Notes: generated by a model from the sequence alone, not told the origin. 64,000 nucleotides of DNA from Wocania_A spongiicola (GCF_023502325.1 NZ_JAMFLZ010000001.1:62001-126000); one strand, 5' to 3'. Shown: positions 53,646 through 62,635, counted from the stretch's first letter. Program-made: numbers and translations.

Positions 53646-54850
53646 TGGTTGAATCGGAACGTAAAATACTTGAAACCTCTACTATTATTAACAGAATAAT
53701 TGGCAAAACTGAAGGTAAAACAAAAGGAGCAACCGTAGTATTTTTTGCAGGAATGCATGGCAATGAAAAGGCAGGGGTAACAGCCTTACAACATGCTTTT
53801 AAACATATTAAGAAGAAACAGGTGAAGGGTAATATTTATGGTCTTTTAGGAAATATAAAAGCACTTAACTTAAACCAAAGATATATTGATGAAGATTTAA
53901 ACAGGCTTTGGGTTCCTTCTAAAATTGAAACTATTTTAAATAATAGTAACTATAGCAACGAAGAACAAGAGGCTATTGAATTATATTATGTTTTACAAAC
54001 CATTTTGAAAAAACATAAAGGACCATTTTACTTTATAGATTTCCATACAACATCAAGTGTTTCGCTACCTTTTATAACAATTAATGATGCGTTAATTAAC
54101 CGGAAGTTTTCAAAGTTATTTCCAGTGCCTATTGTTTTGGGTATTGAAGAGTTTTTAGAAGGGCCGTTGTTAAGTTATATTAATCAATTGGGGTATGTGT
54201 CCTTAGGTTTTGAAGCAGGGCAACATGATTTAAAAACCTCTATAACAAATTGCATTGCTTTTACTTTTTTAACCCTGAATTTCACAGGTATTATGGAAAA
54301 AGAGCATGTATTAAATTTTGAAAAGCATTTCGAGGTTTTAAAAAATGAGGCAGAACAAATAAAAAATGTTTTTGAAGTTATTTACCAGTATAAAATTCAT
54401 CCTAACGAAAAATTTAAAATGATTAACGGCTTTAAAAGTTTTCAGCCTATTAAAAAAGGAACACCAATAGCAACAAGCAATAATATTGAAATCTTATCAA
54501 GATACAACGCTAAAATTTTTATGCCTTTATACCAAACAAAAGGGAACGACGGTTTTTTTATTATAAAAACGATAAAGCCGTTTTATTTAAGACTATCTGA
54601 ATTTTTGAGGAGTATTCGTTTTGATGAATTATTAGTATTTCTGCCAGGAATTTCTTGGATAAATAACACTAGAGGCGCTTTAATAGTAAACCTAAGAATT
54701 GCCAAATTTTTAGCAAAACCCTTTTTTCATTTGTTAGGATATAGAAGTAAGCAAGAGGGTGCTACTCATTTAAGGTTATTTAGTCGCGAAAAAGAAGCGA
54801 AAACAAAAATGTATAAAAATGAAGATTGGTATAAGAAAATTTCTAGATAG
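53645..54850 (+). CDS. succinylglutamate desuccinylase/aspartoacylase-like zinc deacylase
   Basis: 401 residues in the AstE/AspA branch of M14-type zinc hydrolases. The ligands are visible in FFAGMHGNEKAG (His..Glu, about 31-42) and in IDFHTTSSVSLPF (His, about 128-140). The NR pair in DEDLNRLW (about 80-87) binds carboxylate. C-terminal residues past 250 form a beta-rich domain of the type found in family members. The ATG at 53645 overlaps the ligase stop by one base (TGATG), so translation is coupled. An adjacent TTG is also in frame. The enzyme should split an amide bond, possibly the one made by the upstream ligase. Confidence 0.82.
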   Translation: MVESERKILETSTIINRIIGKTEGKTKGATVVFFAGMHGNEKAGVTALQHAFKHIKKKQVKGNIYGLLGNIKALNLNQRYIDEDLNRLWVPSKIETILNNSNYSNEEQEAIELYYVLQTILKKHKGPFYFIDFHTTSSVSLPFITINDALINRKFSKLFPVPIVLGIEEFLEGPLLSYINQLGYVSLGFEAGQHDLKTSITNCIAFTFLTLNFTGIMEKEHVLNFEKHFEVLKNEAEQIKNVFEVIYQYKIHPNEKFKMINGFKSFQPIKKGTPIATSNNIEILSRYNAKIFMPLYQTKGNDGFFIIKTIKPFYLRLSEFLRSIRFDELLVFLPGISWINNTRGALIVNLRIAKFLAKPFFHLLGYRSKQEGATHLRLFSREKEAKTKMYKNEDWYKKISR

Positions 54851-54897
54851 ACAAAAAATAGTGATTAGCTTTAAGTTTTAGTTTGTTTTTATTATAA

Positions 54898-55320
54898 TCA
54901 TCTCATTATTTTCATAATTGGATGATCGGAATTCAATTCCAATAAATCCCATAAATTACCATACAAATCCTTAAATACAGCCACTGTTCCATAATCTTCC
55001 TTTTTTGGTTCTCTAATAAATTCAATTCCTTTTGATACCATTTCACTGTAATCTCTCCAAAAATCATCCGTATTTAAGAATAGAAAAACCCTTCCTCCTG
55101 TTTGATTTCCAATAAAAGATTTTTGCTCTTCTTTTGAAGCTTTTGCTAGTAAAATTGTTGTTCCTGTAGAATTAGGAGGCGCTATTACAACCCACCTTTT
55201 ATCCTGTTTGGGTTGATATAGATCTTCAATTAAATCAAAGTTCAATTTTTTTGTATAAAATTGAATTGCTTCATCATAATCTCTAACAACTAGCGCAATG
55301 TGAGCTATTGATTGTTTCAT
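54898..55320 (-). CDS. VOC (glyoxalase-fold) family protein
   Basis: 140 residues with the paired beta-alpha-beta-beta-beta units of the vicinal oxygen chelate superfamily. HIALVVRDYDEAIQFYTKKLNF (in outline, residues 6-27) starts the first unit. GRVFLFLNTDDFWRDYSEMV and VAVFKDLYGNLWDLLEL finish the second, with the conserved metal-site positions His6 and Glu near the end. The substrate cannot be told. It has no close neighbour on its strand. Confidence 0.85.
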   Translation of the reverse strand: MKQSIAHIALVVRDYDEAIQFYTKKLNFDLIEDLYQPKQDKRWVVIAPPNSTGTTILLAKASKEEQKSFIGNQTGGRVFLFLNTDDFWRDYSEMVSKGIEFIREPKKEDYGTVAVFKDLYGNLWDLLELNSDHPIMKIMR

Positions 55321-55441
55321 TCAGTATTTTATCCTGTTTTAGTTAATTCAAGGTTTTACTTTCGATTATCCTACTCTGGGGTAATTTCCTTACTATTTAA
55401 TTTTTCCGTTCAATGCTTCAGTGTAACATTATAGTGAACTC

Positions 55442-57154
55442 TTATTGCAATATTTGCGCTTGCTTCGTCAATTCTTTCTCTAATTTAGAATATTCTATAT
55501 CTTGAACAGATTTACCCTCATCAATTGCTAAGCTGGCTATAACCGCGGAGCTTTGACCAAGAACCATAAATACTGGTTCCATACGGATTGATCCATATGC
55601 AATGTGTGATGCGCTGAGACATATTGGTACAAGCAAATTATTACATTCTTCCTTTTTAGGCACAATAGAGCGATAACTTATTGGAAAAGGAGCTTTAACA
55701 TGTGCTTCTACATTTCCCTCGTTGGACACATATCCATTAGAGTTTACATAACGCTTTACATGATGAGAATCCATCCCATAAGCAGCCATACCAATTGGGT
55801 CGTAAACTTTTTCAATGCCTTCGCAATTTTTCTGTGTCATTACATAAGAACTAACCATTCGACGAGCTTCTCTTATATAAAGCTGTTGTTGCCAACCATC
55901 TTCACGTTCATATTCGTCTTTACATGTCCCCCATTGTGATACTTTTTCTCTTACTTCTTTTGGAATACGATTATGGTATGCCAGAGTCCACATTAACCCT
56001 TGCTGGTATAAACGGTGACGTTCTACAATTTTTTCTCGTTCGGGATAGGACGCTTCTGGATAATCCCAGTTTTGTCCGATAAAATCAGTTGAAAACCCTT
56101 TTTGGTTGTTGGTATCGGTTTTTCGATTAGGCATCGCTGAGTTTATCCAAGGAATTAGAGGATCACCATAAGAGTACATTTTTTCTAATGGCCCATTGGC
56201 GGCTTCATAATTACGGAAGAGAAGTTCATACTCTAGTTCGTTATAGTTTTCTGGTTTTTTAAAAGGTATTCGATTATCAGGATGATCTGTTAATGTCATT
56301 CTGAAGCAATAAGCTTGTATTCCTTTATCGCCAGAACCATTAATTCCTGGTCCGCCTGAATTAATAAATGGTAAAAGACCACTAGTGGGATCTCCTTTTA
56401 CAATGTAGGGGTCGACACCCTCTATAAAATCATGGTGAATGCTATTGTGAGAAACAGTTCCAAGTAATGTTTTACTCACTTTATTGGCTTGAATACCATT
56501 TAAAGATTCTTTGTATAGAGAGTTAGGCTCTCTGCCTACTGTATAGGAGATTCCTGATGCTTCCATGAGGTCGCCTTCGTAAGTTGCATCAATAAAAACT
56601 TTACCAAAGTAGGTAACCCCAGACTCCATAGTAATAGAGTGAATAGCATTGCCAACTTTTGATATACCGGTTTCTCTGTTAATTTTTTGATTATAAACCA
56701 CTTTGATGTTAAGGTGTTTAATCATATCATGAAAAACTTTCAATGCTGCAGAAGGCTCAAATGTCCACATAGCATCTTCATTTTTATCGGAGCGTGTTTG
56801 TCCGCCATCTTTATATTCTGATCTTGTTTGCCAAACCCAACTTGAAGAACCTTCGTAGTGTTTCTTTATATTTTGATAAAACTCACGAGCAATACCGCCA
56901 ATCACCTGTTTGTTTCCTATGTCGGTCTGTCCAAGGCCGCCTGTAGTCAATCCTCCAAGACGACTTGTTGGCTCAATTAATATCACCGATTTACCAAGTC
57001 GAGCAGTTTGAATAGCAGCAGATATACCAGCTGAAGTACCTCCATAAACAACAACATCAGCTGAAGTTAAATTTTTATCATTTGTACTATTACAAGACAA
57101 TAGAGTACTGGCAGTATATACAAATATCACAATTAAAGTTTGTGTTATTTTCAT
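55442..57154 (-). CDS. FAD-dependent oxidoreductase lipoprotein
   Basis: 570 residues. A lipoprotein signal ends in TLLSC (Cys21). Then comes the FAD-binding Rossmann motif VVVYGGTSAGISAAIQTARLG in outline (about 34-54), followed by LIEPTSRLGGLTTGGLGQTD, which is the PF12831-type FAD_oxidored signature. Conserved FIDATYEGDLMEASGISY and SDHPDNRIPF-like segments occur in the middle. Members sit next to polysaccharide-degradation genes in some Bacteroidota, but no such genes are here. The enzyme would be periplasmic or surface-bound, substrate unknown. Confidence 0.85.
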   Translation of the reverse strand: MKITQTLIVIFVYTASTLLSCNSTNDKNLTSADVVVYGGTSAGISAAIQTARLGKSVILIEPTSRLGGLTTGGLGQTDIGNKQVIGGIAREFYQNIKKHYEGSSSWVWQTRSEYKDGGQTRSDKNEDAMWTFEPSAALKVFHDMIKHLNIKVVYNQKINRETGISKVGNAIHSITMESGVTYFGKVFIDATYEGDLMEASGISYTVGREPNSLYKESLNGIQANKVSKTLLGTVSHNSIHHDFIEGVDPYIVKGDPTSGLLPFINSGGPGINGSGDKGIQAYCFRMTLTDHPDNRIPFKKPENYNELEYELLFRNYEAANGPLEKMYSYGDPLIPWINSAMPNRKTDTNNQKGFSTDFIGQNWDYPEASYPEREKIVERHRLYQQGLMWTLAYHNRIPKEVREKVSQWGTCKDEYEREDGWQQQLYIREARRMVSSYVMTQKNCEGIEKVYDPIGMAAYGMDSHHVKRYVNSNGYVSNEGNVEAHVKAPFPISYRSIVPKKEECNNLLVPICLSASHIAYGSIRMEPVFMVLGQSSAVIASLAIDEGKSVQDIEYSKLEKELTKQAQILQ

Positions 57155-57268
57155 TTAGTTTTTTACTTATTAATTGGACATATCATTAATTCTATTAGTA
57201 AGAGTAGTGCCATATTTTAAATTAACCCAATTTTTCACAACCACCTGTTTTACTTCCTGTCTTAATTT

Positions 57269-57757
57269 TTATTCGTTTAAACACTTATGCATAATATATG
57301 TGTCCACTAAACCTAAATCAGAATGTCTAAACCCTTTAGGTGTGGTTCCAACTATTTTAAAACCGTATCTTTTCCACAACTCAACAGCACCTTCATTTGT
57401 ACTTACCACAATATTAAACTGAATCCCTTCAAAATTCTTTTTTCTAGCTACTTCAATCGAGTGTTCACAAAGTTTTTTTCCAATTCCTTTTCCTTGAGTA
57501 TTCGGATTCACCATGTAACTGCAGTTGGCAATATGGTTTCCTAAACCAATTTGGTTAGGCTTTATAATATATGTTCCAAGTATTTGTTTGTTCTCTTCAA
57601 TCACAAAGGTTTCCATATAGTCGGCAAACCAATGTTTTTTTAAATCCTCTTTTGGAGTATTTGGATTAAAGACGTAAGTATCTCCTGTTTTAATGACTTT
57701 TGAGAATATTTCCCAAACTTTGTCAAAATCGAATTCTGTCGCTTTTCTAATATTCAA
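57269..57757 (-). CDS. GNAT family N-acetyltransferase
   Basis: 162 residues. The start is TTG at 57757 (LNIRKATEFDF), as no ATG is near the 5' end. It overlaps the upstream gene by 11 bp. The acetyl-CoA loop is visible as YMVNPNTQGKGIGKKLCEHSIEVA (in outline, about 82-105), with the RGxGxG/A-type motif reduced to QGKGIG, then NEGAVELWKRYGFKIVGTTP (about 126-145), the canonical GNAT end. Substrate unknown. Confidence 0.85.
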   Translation of the reverse strand: MNIRKATEFDFDKVWEIFSKVIKTGDTYVFNPNTPKEDLKKHWFADYMETFVIEENKQILGTYIIKPNQIGLGNHIANCSYMVNPNTQGKGIGKKLCEHSIEVARKKNFEGIQFNIVVSTNEGAVELWKRYGFKIVGTTPKGFRHSDLGLVDTYIMHKCLNE

Positions 57758-58292
57758 TTTTTTTCACATTTATTTTATAGACAAGCTCCCACGTTTTACT
57801 TTGATCGAAAGAATGATATACATTTTTCAAATAATGATTGTCAGTTATCACAACATCAACAATTTTTACATCAAACGCCTCTTTACCGCTATATCCACCT
57901 TTAACAATTGTCGTCATTTTTCCATCCACTATTTTAGAAGTAAATTCATGCCAGCGTTGAGCTTTTGCATTTAGAAAAAGCGCATGCCATTTTTTTGTAG
58001 CTGAATTGTACGTTCGAATATCTGTTGAAAAAAAACCTTTATTAGTTGTAAACTGAGACTGAAAGGTTTTGTGGTCATCTAAATACTTGCCTTGAATAGT
58101 TGCCTTAACTTTCAGTTTTTTAAAAGTTCCATCTTTCAGTTTCATCTCCATTTCAGATATCCATTTACCACGGTAATACTCAAATTGAGCAAGTTCTGGG
58201 ACAGATTTATCAGCAAAACCATATTCATGTTTTATTTGTGCTGTTAGACTAGTGCAAATAAAAAATATAATAAAAGAGTTCAATAGATTCAT
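57747..58292 (-). CDS. exported protein of unknown function
   Basis: From the ATG at 58292, 181 residues with a good signal peptide (MNLLNSFIIFFICTSLTAQ, 19 residues); an ATG at 58313 is the alternative. The mature part has a run of short strands typical of a lipocalin- or DUF1579-like barrel (YYRGKWISEMEMKLKDG, then TTIVKGGYSGKEAFDVKI), but I cannot assign it. It overlaps the GNAT gene by 11 bp, so they are a unit. Confidence 0.6.
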   Translation of the reverse strand: MNLLNSFIIFFICTSLTAQIKHEYGFADKSVPELAQFEYYRGKWISEMEMKLKDGTFKKLKVKATIQGKYLDDHKTFQSQFTTNKGFFSTDIRTYNSATKKWHALFLNAKAQRWHEFTSKIVDGKMTTIVKGGYSGKEAFDVKIVDVVITDNHYLKNVYHSFDQSKTWELVYKINVKKIEY

Positions 58293-58360
58293 AATGCTAT
58301 TGTTGAAATTCATTTTAATTGGCCACAATAGTTTTTATATGGTTAGCTGTGTGTTTAAGT

Positions 58361-58453
58361 AACTAATTTAGCAAACAAATTACAAATAAAAACCCCTAAT
58401 GGAATTTTAGTGAGACGAAAGTTTCCAAGCAATTAACTATATACGTTGTTTGC
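58361..58453. repeat. intergenic element A (matches element B at 62.5 kb)
   Basis: Begins AACTAATTTAGCAAA (58361-58375) and ends AACTATATACGTTGTTTGC (58435-58453), with a diverged middle. The two end blocks are the same as in the element at 62491-62588 apart from a few changes (one in the first block, three of 19 in the second), at nearly the same spacing (74 against 79 bp). It lies between divergent single genes. Confidence 0.5.
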
Positions 58454-58585
58454 GCCATATTTCTTAGCACAATAAGGTTTTTTCTCTACTTAAATCATCT
58501 TTTACTCTGACGGAATTATCATTTCTTCAGTTTTTGTAGACTAGTTTGCTGTAATTCGTAGCATAATTAGAAACATATTTATACA

Positions 58586-59827
58586 ATGAAGTCAGAAAAA
58601 AAAATTGGAATAGGAATAGTTCTAGGAACAGCATTTGGTATTGCAATAGGATTGGCTATAAATAATTTACCAGTTTGGATTGGTGTTGGAGTAGTTATAG
58701 GAGCTGCTACTGGGGCTACTTTTAGGCTTAAAAAACACCCTAAAATTAAATGGGCATTAATATCAATCTTTAGTTTACTTATTCTTCTTATTTCATTTGG
58801 AGCGTGGTTTATTAACCTCTTACCAATAGAAGAAATGAAAAAAGACTTAACAAATAGCAAGGTTGAAGAGATTCAATATTTATCACAAAATAAAACCCCT
58901 AAAAGAGGAAAAATATTAGCTGTAGTTACTAATAGCGAAACTATGGGAAATAGCGGTAAAAAGACAGGTTATGAATTAACTGAATTGTCACGTGCGTACT
59001 ATGTGTTTGAAGCTAATGGTTTTGAAGTTGATATTGCAAGCCCATTAGGAGGAAAACCTCCTGTTGTTCTTGATGACGATGATATGGGAATATACGATTA
59101 CGCTTTTTTAAACGATTCAATTGCACAAAATAAAGCAAGTAATACCATAGCTATAAATGATGTAAGTGCGGAAGATTATAGCGCTGTGTTTTTTGTTGGA
59201 GGAAAAGGCGCCATGTTCGATTTTCCAGAAAATAAATTCATTCAAGAAATTGTAAAGAAGTATTATCAATCTGGAAAAGTTGTAGGAGCGGTTTGTCACG
59301 GACCTGCAGCTTTAGTAAATGTAACATTAGATAACGGAACACATCTTTTAGAAAACAAGATGGTAAGTAGCTTTACAAATGAAGAAGAATTGCTTTTAAT
59401 TTCTGATGCAAAATCAATTTTCCCTTTTCTTTTACAAGATAAACTAATCGCAGGAGGAGCTAAATTCAACAAGGGTGCGATGTATCTAGAAACAATTAGT
59501 CATGATAATAATTTAATCACGGGGCAAAACCCTTGGTCTACATGGAAATTAGCAGAAACCATTATAGAGCAATTAGGTTATACACCGAAATATAGAGAAA
59601 TAACAGGCGAAGAAAATGCAGGAAAGATTTTATTAGTTTATGAAAGAGAAGGTTCAGATAAAGCAAAACAATTAATAGATAAATTATTAATCCAAGAAAA
59701 AAAATCTATTGATAGATTATTAATAGCTTCTCATAGTGTGATTGCTGCTATGAATGGAGAAATTGGTCGTTTTTTTGGTTTACTTGGGTTAACTTCATAT
59801 GCAAAAAAGAAATCTAAAATAAATTAG
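58586..59827 (+). CDS. DJ-1/PfpI-family domain fused to an N-terminal membrane domain
   Basis: 413 residues. Three hydrophobic segments (about 7-25, 29-46 and 56-76) precede a DJ-1/PfpI/class I GATase-like domain (about 108-340). This has ILAVVTNSE, GYELTELSRAYYVFEANGFEVDIASPLGG (about 128-156), and the nucleophile elbow VGAVCHGPAAL with Cys237 and His238. The C-terminal 70 residues are helical (about 345-413) and include a Lys-rich end. Chaperone, glyoxalase or protease functions are known in the family; the membrane fusion is unusual. It precedes the AraC-type gene on the same strand. Confidence 0.8.
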   Translation: MKSEKKIGIGIVLGTAFGIAIGLAINNLPVWIGVGVVIGAATGATFRLKKHPKIKWALISIFSLLILLISFGAWFINLLPIEEMKKDLTNSKVEEIQYLSQNKTPKRGKILAVVTNSETMGNSGKKTGYELTELSRAYYVFEANGFEVDIASPLGGKPPVVLDDDDMGIYDYAFLNDSIAQNKASNTIAINDVSAEDYSAVFFVGGKGAMFDFPENKFIQEIVKKYYQSGKVVGAVCHGPAALVNVTLDNGTHLLENKMVSSFTNEEELLLISDAKSIFPFLLQDKLIAGGAKFNKGAMYLETISHDNNLITGQNPWSTWKLAETIIEQLGYTPKYREITGEENAGKILLVYEREGSDKAKQLIDKLLIQEKKSIDRLLIASHSVIAAMNGEIGRFFGLLGLTSYAKKKSKIN

Positions 59828-59899
59828 ATAAAACTACTTATAGTTGATTTAGAAAGGATAACCCCTTAAATGATTTAGGCTTTTTCCTAGTAATATTCT

Positions 59900-59907
59900 T
59901 AAATTTG
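59900..59907 (+). promoter_or_regulatory. Bacteroidota -7 element (TAAATTTG) for the AraC-type gene
   Basis: TAAATTTG ends 13 bases before the TTG start at 59921 and matches TAnnTTTG. It supports the non-ATG start and separate transcription from the DJ-1 gene. Confidence 0.5.
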
Positions 59908-59920
59908 AGAAAATATTATA

Positions 59921-60973
59921 TTGAGTTATTTAGAAATACTTCTTATCATTATTAGTAGTGCAGGTCTTTTGCATGGTGTGTTATTTGCATTTTACTTATG
60001 CTTTTTTAAAAAGAAAAAAACAATAACTAACTTTTTATTAGGACTGATTTTAGTCTTTATGGCTTTTAGGGTTGGTAAATCTGTAATGAAGAATTTTGGC
60101 GACGATTTGGAGCCCATTTTTATTTTTGCAGGATTAGCTCTTTTACTTTTAATAGGCCCGTTGTTTTGTTGGTATATGTTAGGAATGACAAGACCTAACT
60201 TTAAATTAACAAAAAAGTATCTGCTAGAGTTAATACCTTTCGGGTTAATTTTTTTTTCGAGTTTCTTTTTAACCAAAGATTGGTTTGATGCCAACAGCAG
60301 AGAGGCAATTTTCTTATTCGCCAGTGTTCTAATCTTTATTTATTTCCATTTTGCTTTTTATATTTTTTTATCATGGAAAATCGTAAAAACCGTGAAAAAG
60401 AACTATAAGAATGAAGAACTTACAAAGTCTCAAAAAGCAATTTTTGATTGGTTACAATTGATTATTATCGGATTAGTTATTATTTGGGCTTCTTATGTTT
60501 TAAATATTTTAGATGACAAAGTACCTTACATAATAGGACCAATTGTCTATTCTATTGTTATCTATTTTTTAAGCTACAAAGCCTTTAAATTGAAAACCAC
60601 AGAGATTGACGGAGAGGCTTTCAAAGCAAATGATAGCATTTTATTGTTTAAAGAAATTTCTAAATTAGTTGTAGAAGATAAATTGTATTTAGAATCAGAT
60701 TTATCACTTTCAAAATTAGGCGGATTAATAGGACAAAGCACTCAAAAAACATCTTCTATTATAAATCAATTTGCAAAACGAAACTTTAATGATTTTATTA
60801 ATTATTATCGAATTCAAGAAGCAAAAAAAGCACTTTCAGACTTTGAAAGTCAAAAACTTACTATTTCTTCAGTAGCCTTTGATACAGGGTTTAGCAGTCT
60901 ATCTTCATTTAATAGCGCTTTTAAAAAGTTTGAGGGTATAACACCTTCCATGTATAGAAAACTAAATAATTGA
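59921..60973 (+). CDS. membrane-bound AraC-family regulator
   Basis: 350 residues. The start is TTG at 59921 (LSYLEILLII), with the first ATG about 48 codons in, well inside the membrane region. Seven hydrophobic helices (about 4-25, 36-52, 66-86, 99-117, 132-155, 174-192, 198-218) precede a cytoplasmic AraC domain (about 245-350): LSKLGGLIGQSTQKTSSIINQ, then FNDFINYYRIQEAKKAL, then AFDTGFSSLSSFNSAFKKFEGITPSMYRK in outline. It would sense a membrane or extracytoplasmic cue and bind DNA directly. The adjacent DJ-1 gene is a likely target. Confidence 0.85.
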   Translation: MSYLEILLIIISSAGLLHGVLFAFYLCFFKKKKTITNFLLGLILVFMAFRVGKSVMKNFGDDLEPIFIFAGLALLLLIGPLFCWYMLGMTRPNFKLTKKYLLELIPFGLIFFSSFFLTKDWFDANSREAIFLFASVLIFIYFHFAFYIFLSWKIVKTVKKNYKNEELTKSQKAIFDWLQLIIIGLVIIWASYVLNILDDKVPYIIGPIVYSIVIYFLSYKAFKLKTTEIDGEAFKANDSILLFKEISKLVVEDKLYLESDLSLSKLGGLIGQSTQKTSSIINQFAKRNFNDFINYYRIQEAKKALSDFESQKLTISSVAFDTGFSSLSSFNSAFKKFEGITPSMYRKLNN

Positions 60974-60996
60974 TTAAACCTAAAGTAGCAATTGTT

Positions 60997-61470
60997 TTAT
61001 ACGGGGTTGACATTAGTTTTTTTTTCATTTCGGTAAACATTCGGATTGAATTTTTCCATATAAAGCTCAGGTTTTGGCAGTTTTGTAAACCCGTATTTTT
61101 CATAAAGCCATTCCGCCGTGCTTGTCAATAAAATCCAACGTCTTAAACCTTGTAATTCTTCATGTTCCATAATTACTTCCATAAGCCATTTACTTAATCG
61201 AAGCCCTCTATATTCTTTTAAAATAAAAATATCTCCTAAATATGCGATAGTAGAAAAATCCGAAATTACCCTTGCATACCCAATTAGTTTTTTTTCAAAA
61301 TATATTCCGAAATTCAATGAATTGTTAATTGATTTTTCAACCTTTTCATAGGATATTCCGTCACTCCAACCAGACTCGTTTGTTAAAAAATTGTGAATCA
61401 ATGAAATATCCAACTTATTTTTGTCGGTAGAAATCACATATTCATTTTTGTGTTTTTCTATAATTTTCAA
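60997..61470 (-). CDS. GNAT family N-acetyltransferase
   Basis: 157 residues from a TTG at 61470; no ATG lies near the 5' end. SGWSDGISYEKVEKSI and YARVISDFSTIAYLGDIFILKEYRGLRLSKWLMEVIM (in outline, about 66-101) match the acetyltransferase fold, with the acetyl-CoA loop in YRGLRLSKW. WILLTSTAEWLYEKYGFTKL (about 113-132) is the conserved end. It is close to the small GNAT acetyltransferases often found singly in genomic islands. Substrate unknown. Confidence 0.85.
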   Translation of the reverse strand: MKIIEKHKNEYVISTDKNKLDISLIHNFLTNESGWSDGISYEKVEKSINNSLNFGIYFEKKLIGYARVISDFSTIAYLGDIFILKEYRGLRLSKWLMEVIMEHEELQGLRRWILLTSTAEWLYEKYGFTKLPKPELYMEKFNPNVYRNEKKTNVNPV

Positions 61471-61486
61471 TTCGAGTTACGTTTTT

Positions 61487-62440
61487 TTAATTATACTCAT
61501 TTTTAGCCACAGTTGTTTTATTAAATATTCTATTTGTGAATTCTTTCAAATCTGCAATAACAATTTTCGGGTCAGTTACATGAATATGATGCGGCTTATC
61601 ATAAACCTTATGTTCTTTGATATTGCTTTTAGAGTGATTAATTAATTCTTTCATTAAAGCAAGACTTCTTTCTTTATAATCTCCATCTGTAGCGGTTGCC
61701 GAAAGAATATAGATAGGAAGACTAGAAAGATTAACATTTGCAGATTTAAAAAGATTAATCGATTCTGCTATAGCTGCTCTTTCCTTTCCATAAGCTTTGA
61801 TGCTTTTAGAGGTTTTATATGTGGGGTGTGGCGGTTCTGGAAGTAAGTAATACGGTATTCCACTCCAAGAAAGGTTAACTAATGAAAAATTCAAAAACTT
61901 TTCGAATAATGATGGCGAAGGCGCATCATCCCACATTTTTTCATGACTAGGATCTATAAGAAAAAGCCCAACTATATCATTAGGAAACGCGTTTGCGAAG
62001 TATCTAATATGCGCACCTCCAATTGAATGCCCAACCATAATATATGGACCCGGAATTTTTTCTTTATTGAGAAGTTCATTTAATTCTTGTGCTATTTGTT
62101 TTGTTGTTCTTGGCTCTGAATTAGTTTTGCTAAAACCAAGCCCTGCGCGATCATACATGAAAATCCTGCCAATTCTACTAAGAGAATCTTGAATTTTGCT
62201 CCAAGTTTCCATGTTTTCTCCCAAACCCGCTTCAAGAACAAAGGTGAATTCTCCATTTCCAATTAGTTTGTAATGTAATTGTCCGCTAGTCAGGTCAACC
62301 AGCTTTCCATTTGGTTTAAACTCCTTAACTAATTTTTTGTTATAACTAGATTGAGTTATGGTGCCATAAATAAGAATTCCTATTATTAAAACAACTAGAA
62401 TTCTAAATGCCCATTTTAAAGTTTTTTTTAAGGTTTTCAT
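61487..62440 (-). CDS. alpha/beta hydrolase, membrane-anchored
   Basis: From the ATG at 62440, 317 residues; a TTG 21 bp upstream is rejected. One N-terminal membrane segment (about 11-29) anchors the enzyme. The hydrolase has the oxyanion region FVLEAGLGENMETW, MYDRAGLGFS (about 95-104), the nucleophile elbow MVGHSIGGAH with Ser139, LIDPS (Asp163, possible acid) and a C-terminal HHIHVTDPK with the probable catalytic His. Esterase or peptidase substrates are both possible. Confidence 0.85.
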   Translation of the reverse strand: MKTLKKTLKWAFRILVVLIIGILIYGTITQSSYNKKLVKEFKPNGKLVDLTSGQLHYKLIGNGEFTFVLEAGLGENMETWSKIQDSLSRIGRIFMYDRAGLGFSKTNSEPRTTKQIAQELNELLNKEKIPGPYIMVGHSIGGAHIRYFANAFPNDIVGLFLIDPSHEKMWDDAPSPSLFEKFLNFSLVNLSWSGIPYYLLPEPPHPTYKTSKSIKAYGKERAAIAESINLFKSANVNLSSLPIYILSATATDGDYKERSLALMKELINHSKSNIKEHKVYDKPHHIHVTDPKIVIADLKEFTNRIFNKTTVAKNEYN

Positions 62441-62490
62441 GTTCTTAGGCCTTAATTGCAACAGTTTTGTGTATGGTTTGTGGTGTTGGA

Positions 62491-62588
62491 AACTAAGTTA
62501 GCAAAAAGAGACGAACATACGTGAAATTCGGTAGAATTTCCTAAATAGACTTTATCTTGATTCACTATGAACTATACATGTTGTTAGC
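62491..62588. repeat. intergenic element B (matches element A at 58.4 kb)
   Basis: Begins AACTAAGTTAGCAAA (62491-62505) and ends AACTATACATGTTGTTAGC (62570-62588). Between the blocks is a perfect 7-bp hairpin GAAATTC-GGTA-GAATTTC (62523-62540). It lies between the alpha/beta hydrolase and the DUF6326-like gene. The paired end blocks are shared with the element at 58361-58453, which suggests a dispersed element such as a cassette-boundary site. Confidence 0.5.
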
Positions 62589-62635
62589 AACGGGCTTTTA
62601 TTCTTTAGGCTATTAGTTCAAAACTTTTTAAAGCA

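Noticed and set aside
53193..53758. Open frames of 100-126 codons antisense to the CBS region and the start of the deacylase gene
   Set aside because: Overlap well-supported coding regions and look like composition artefacts.
58361..62588. Integron attC sites
   Set aside because: The conserved RYYYAAC and GTTRRRY cores are not matched exactly and no integrase gene is visible, so only a related-element claim is kept.
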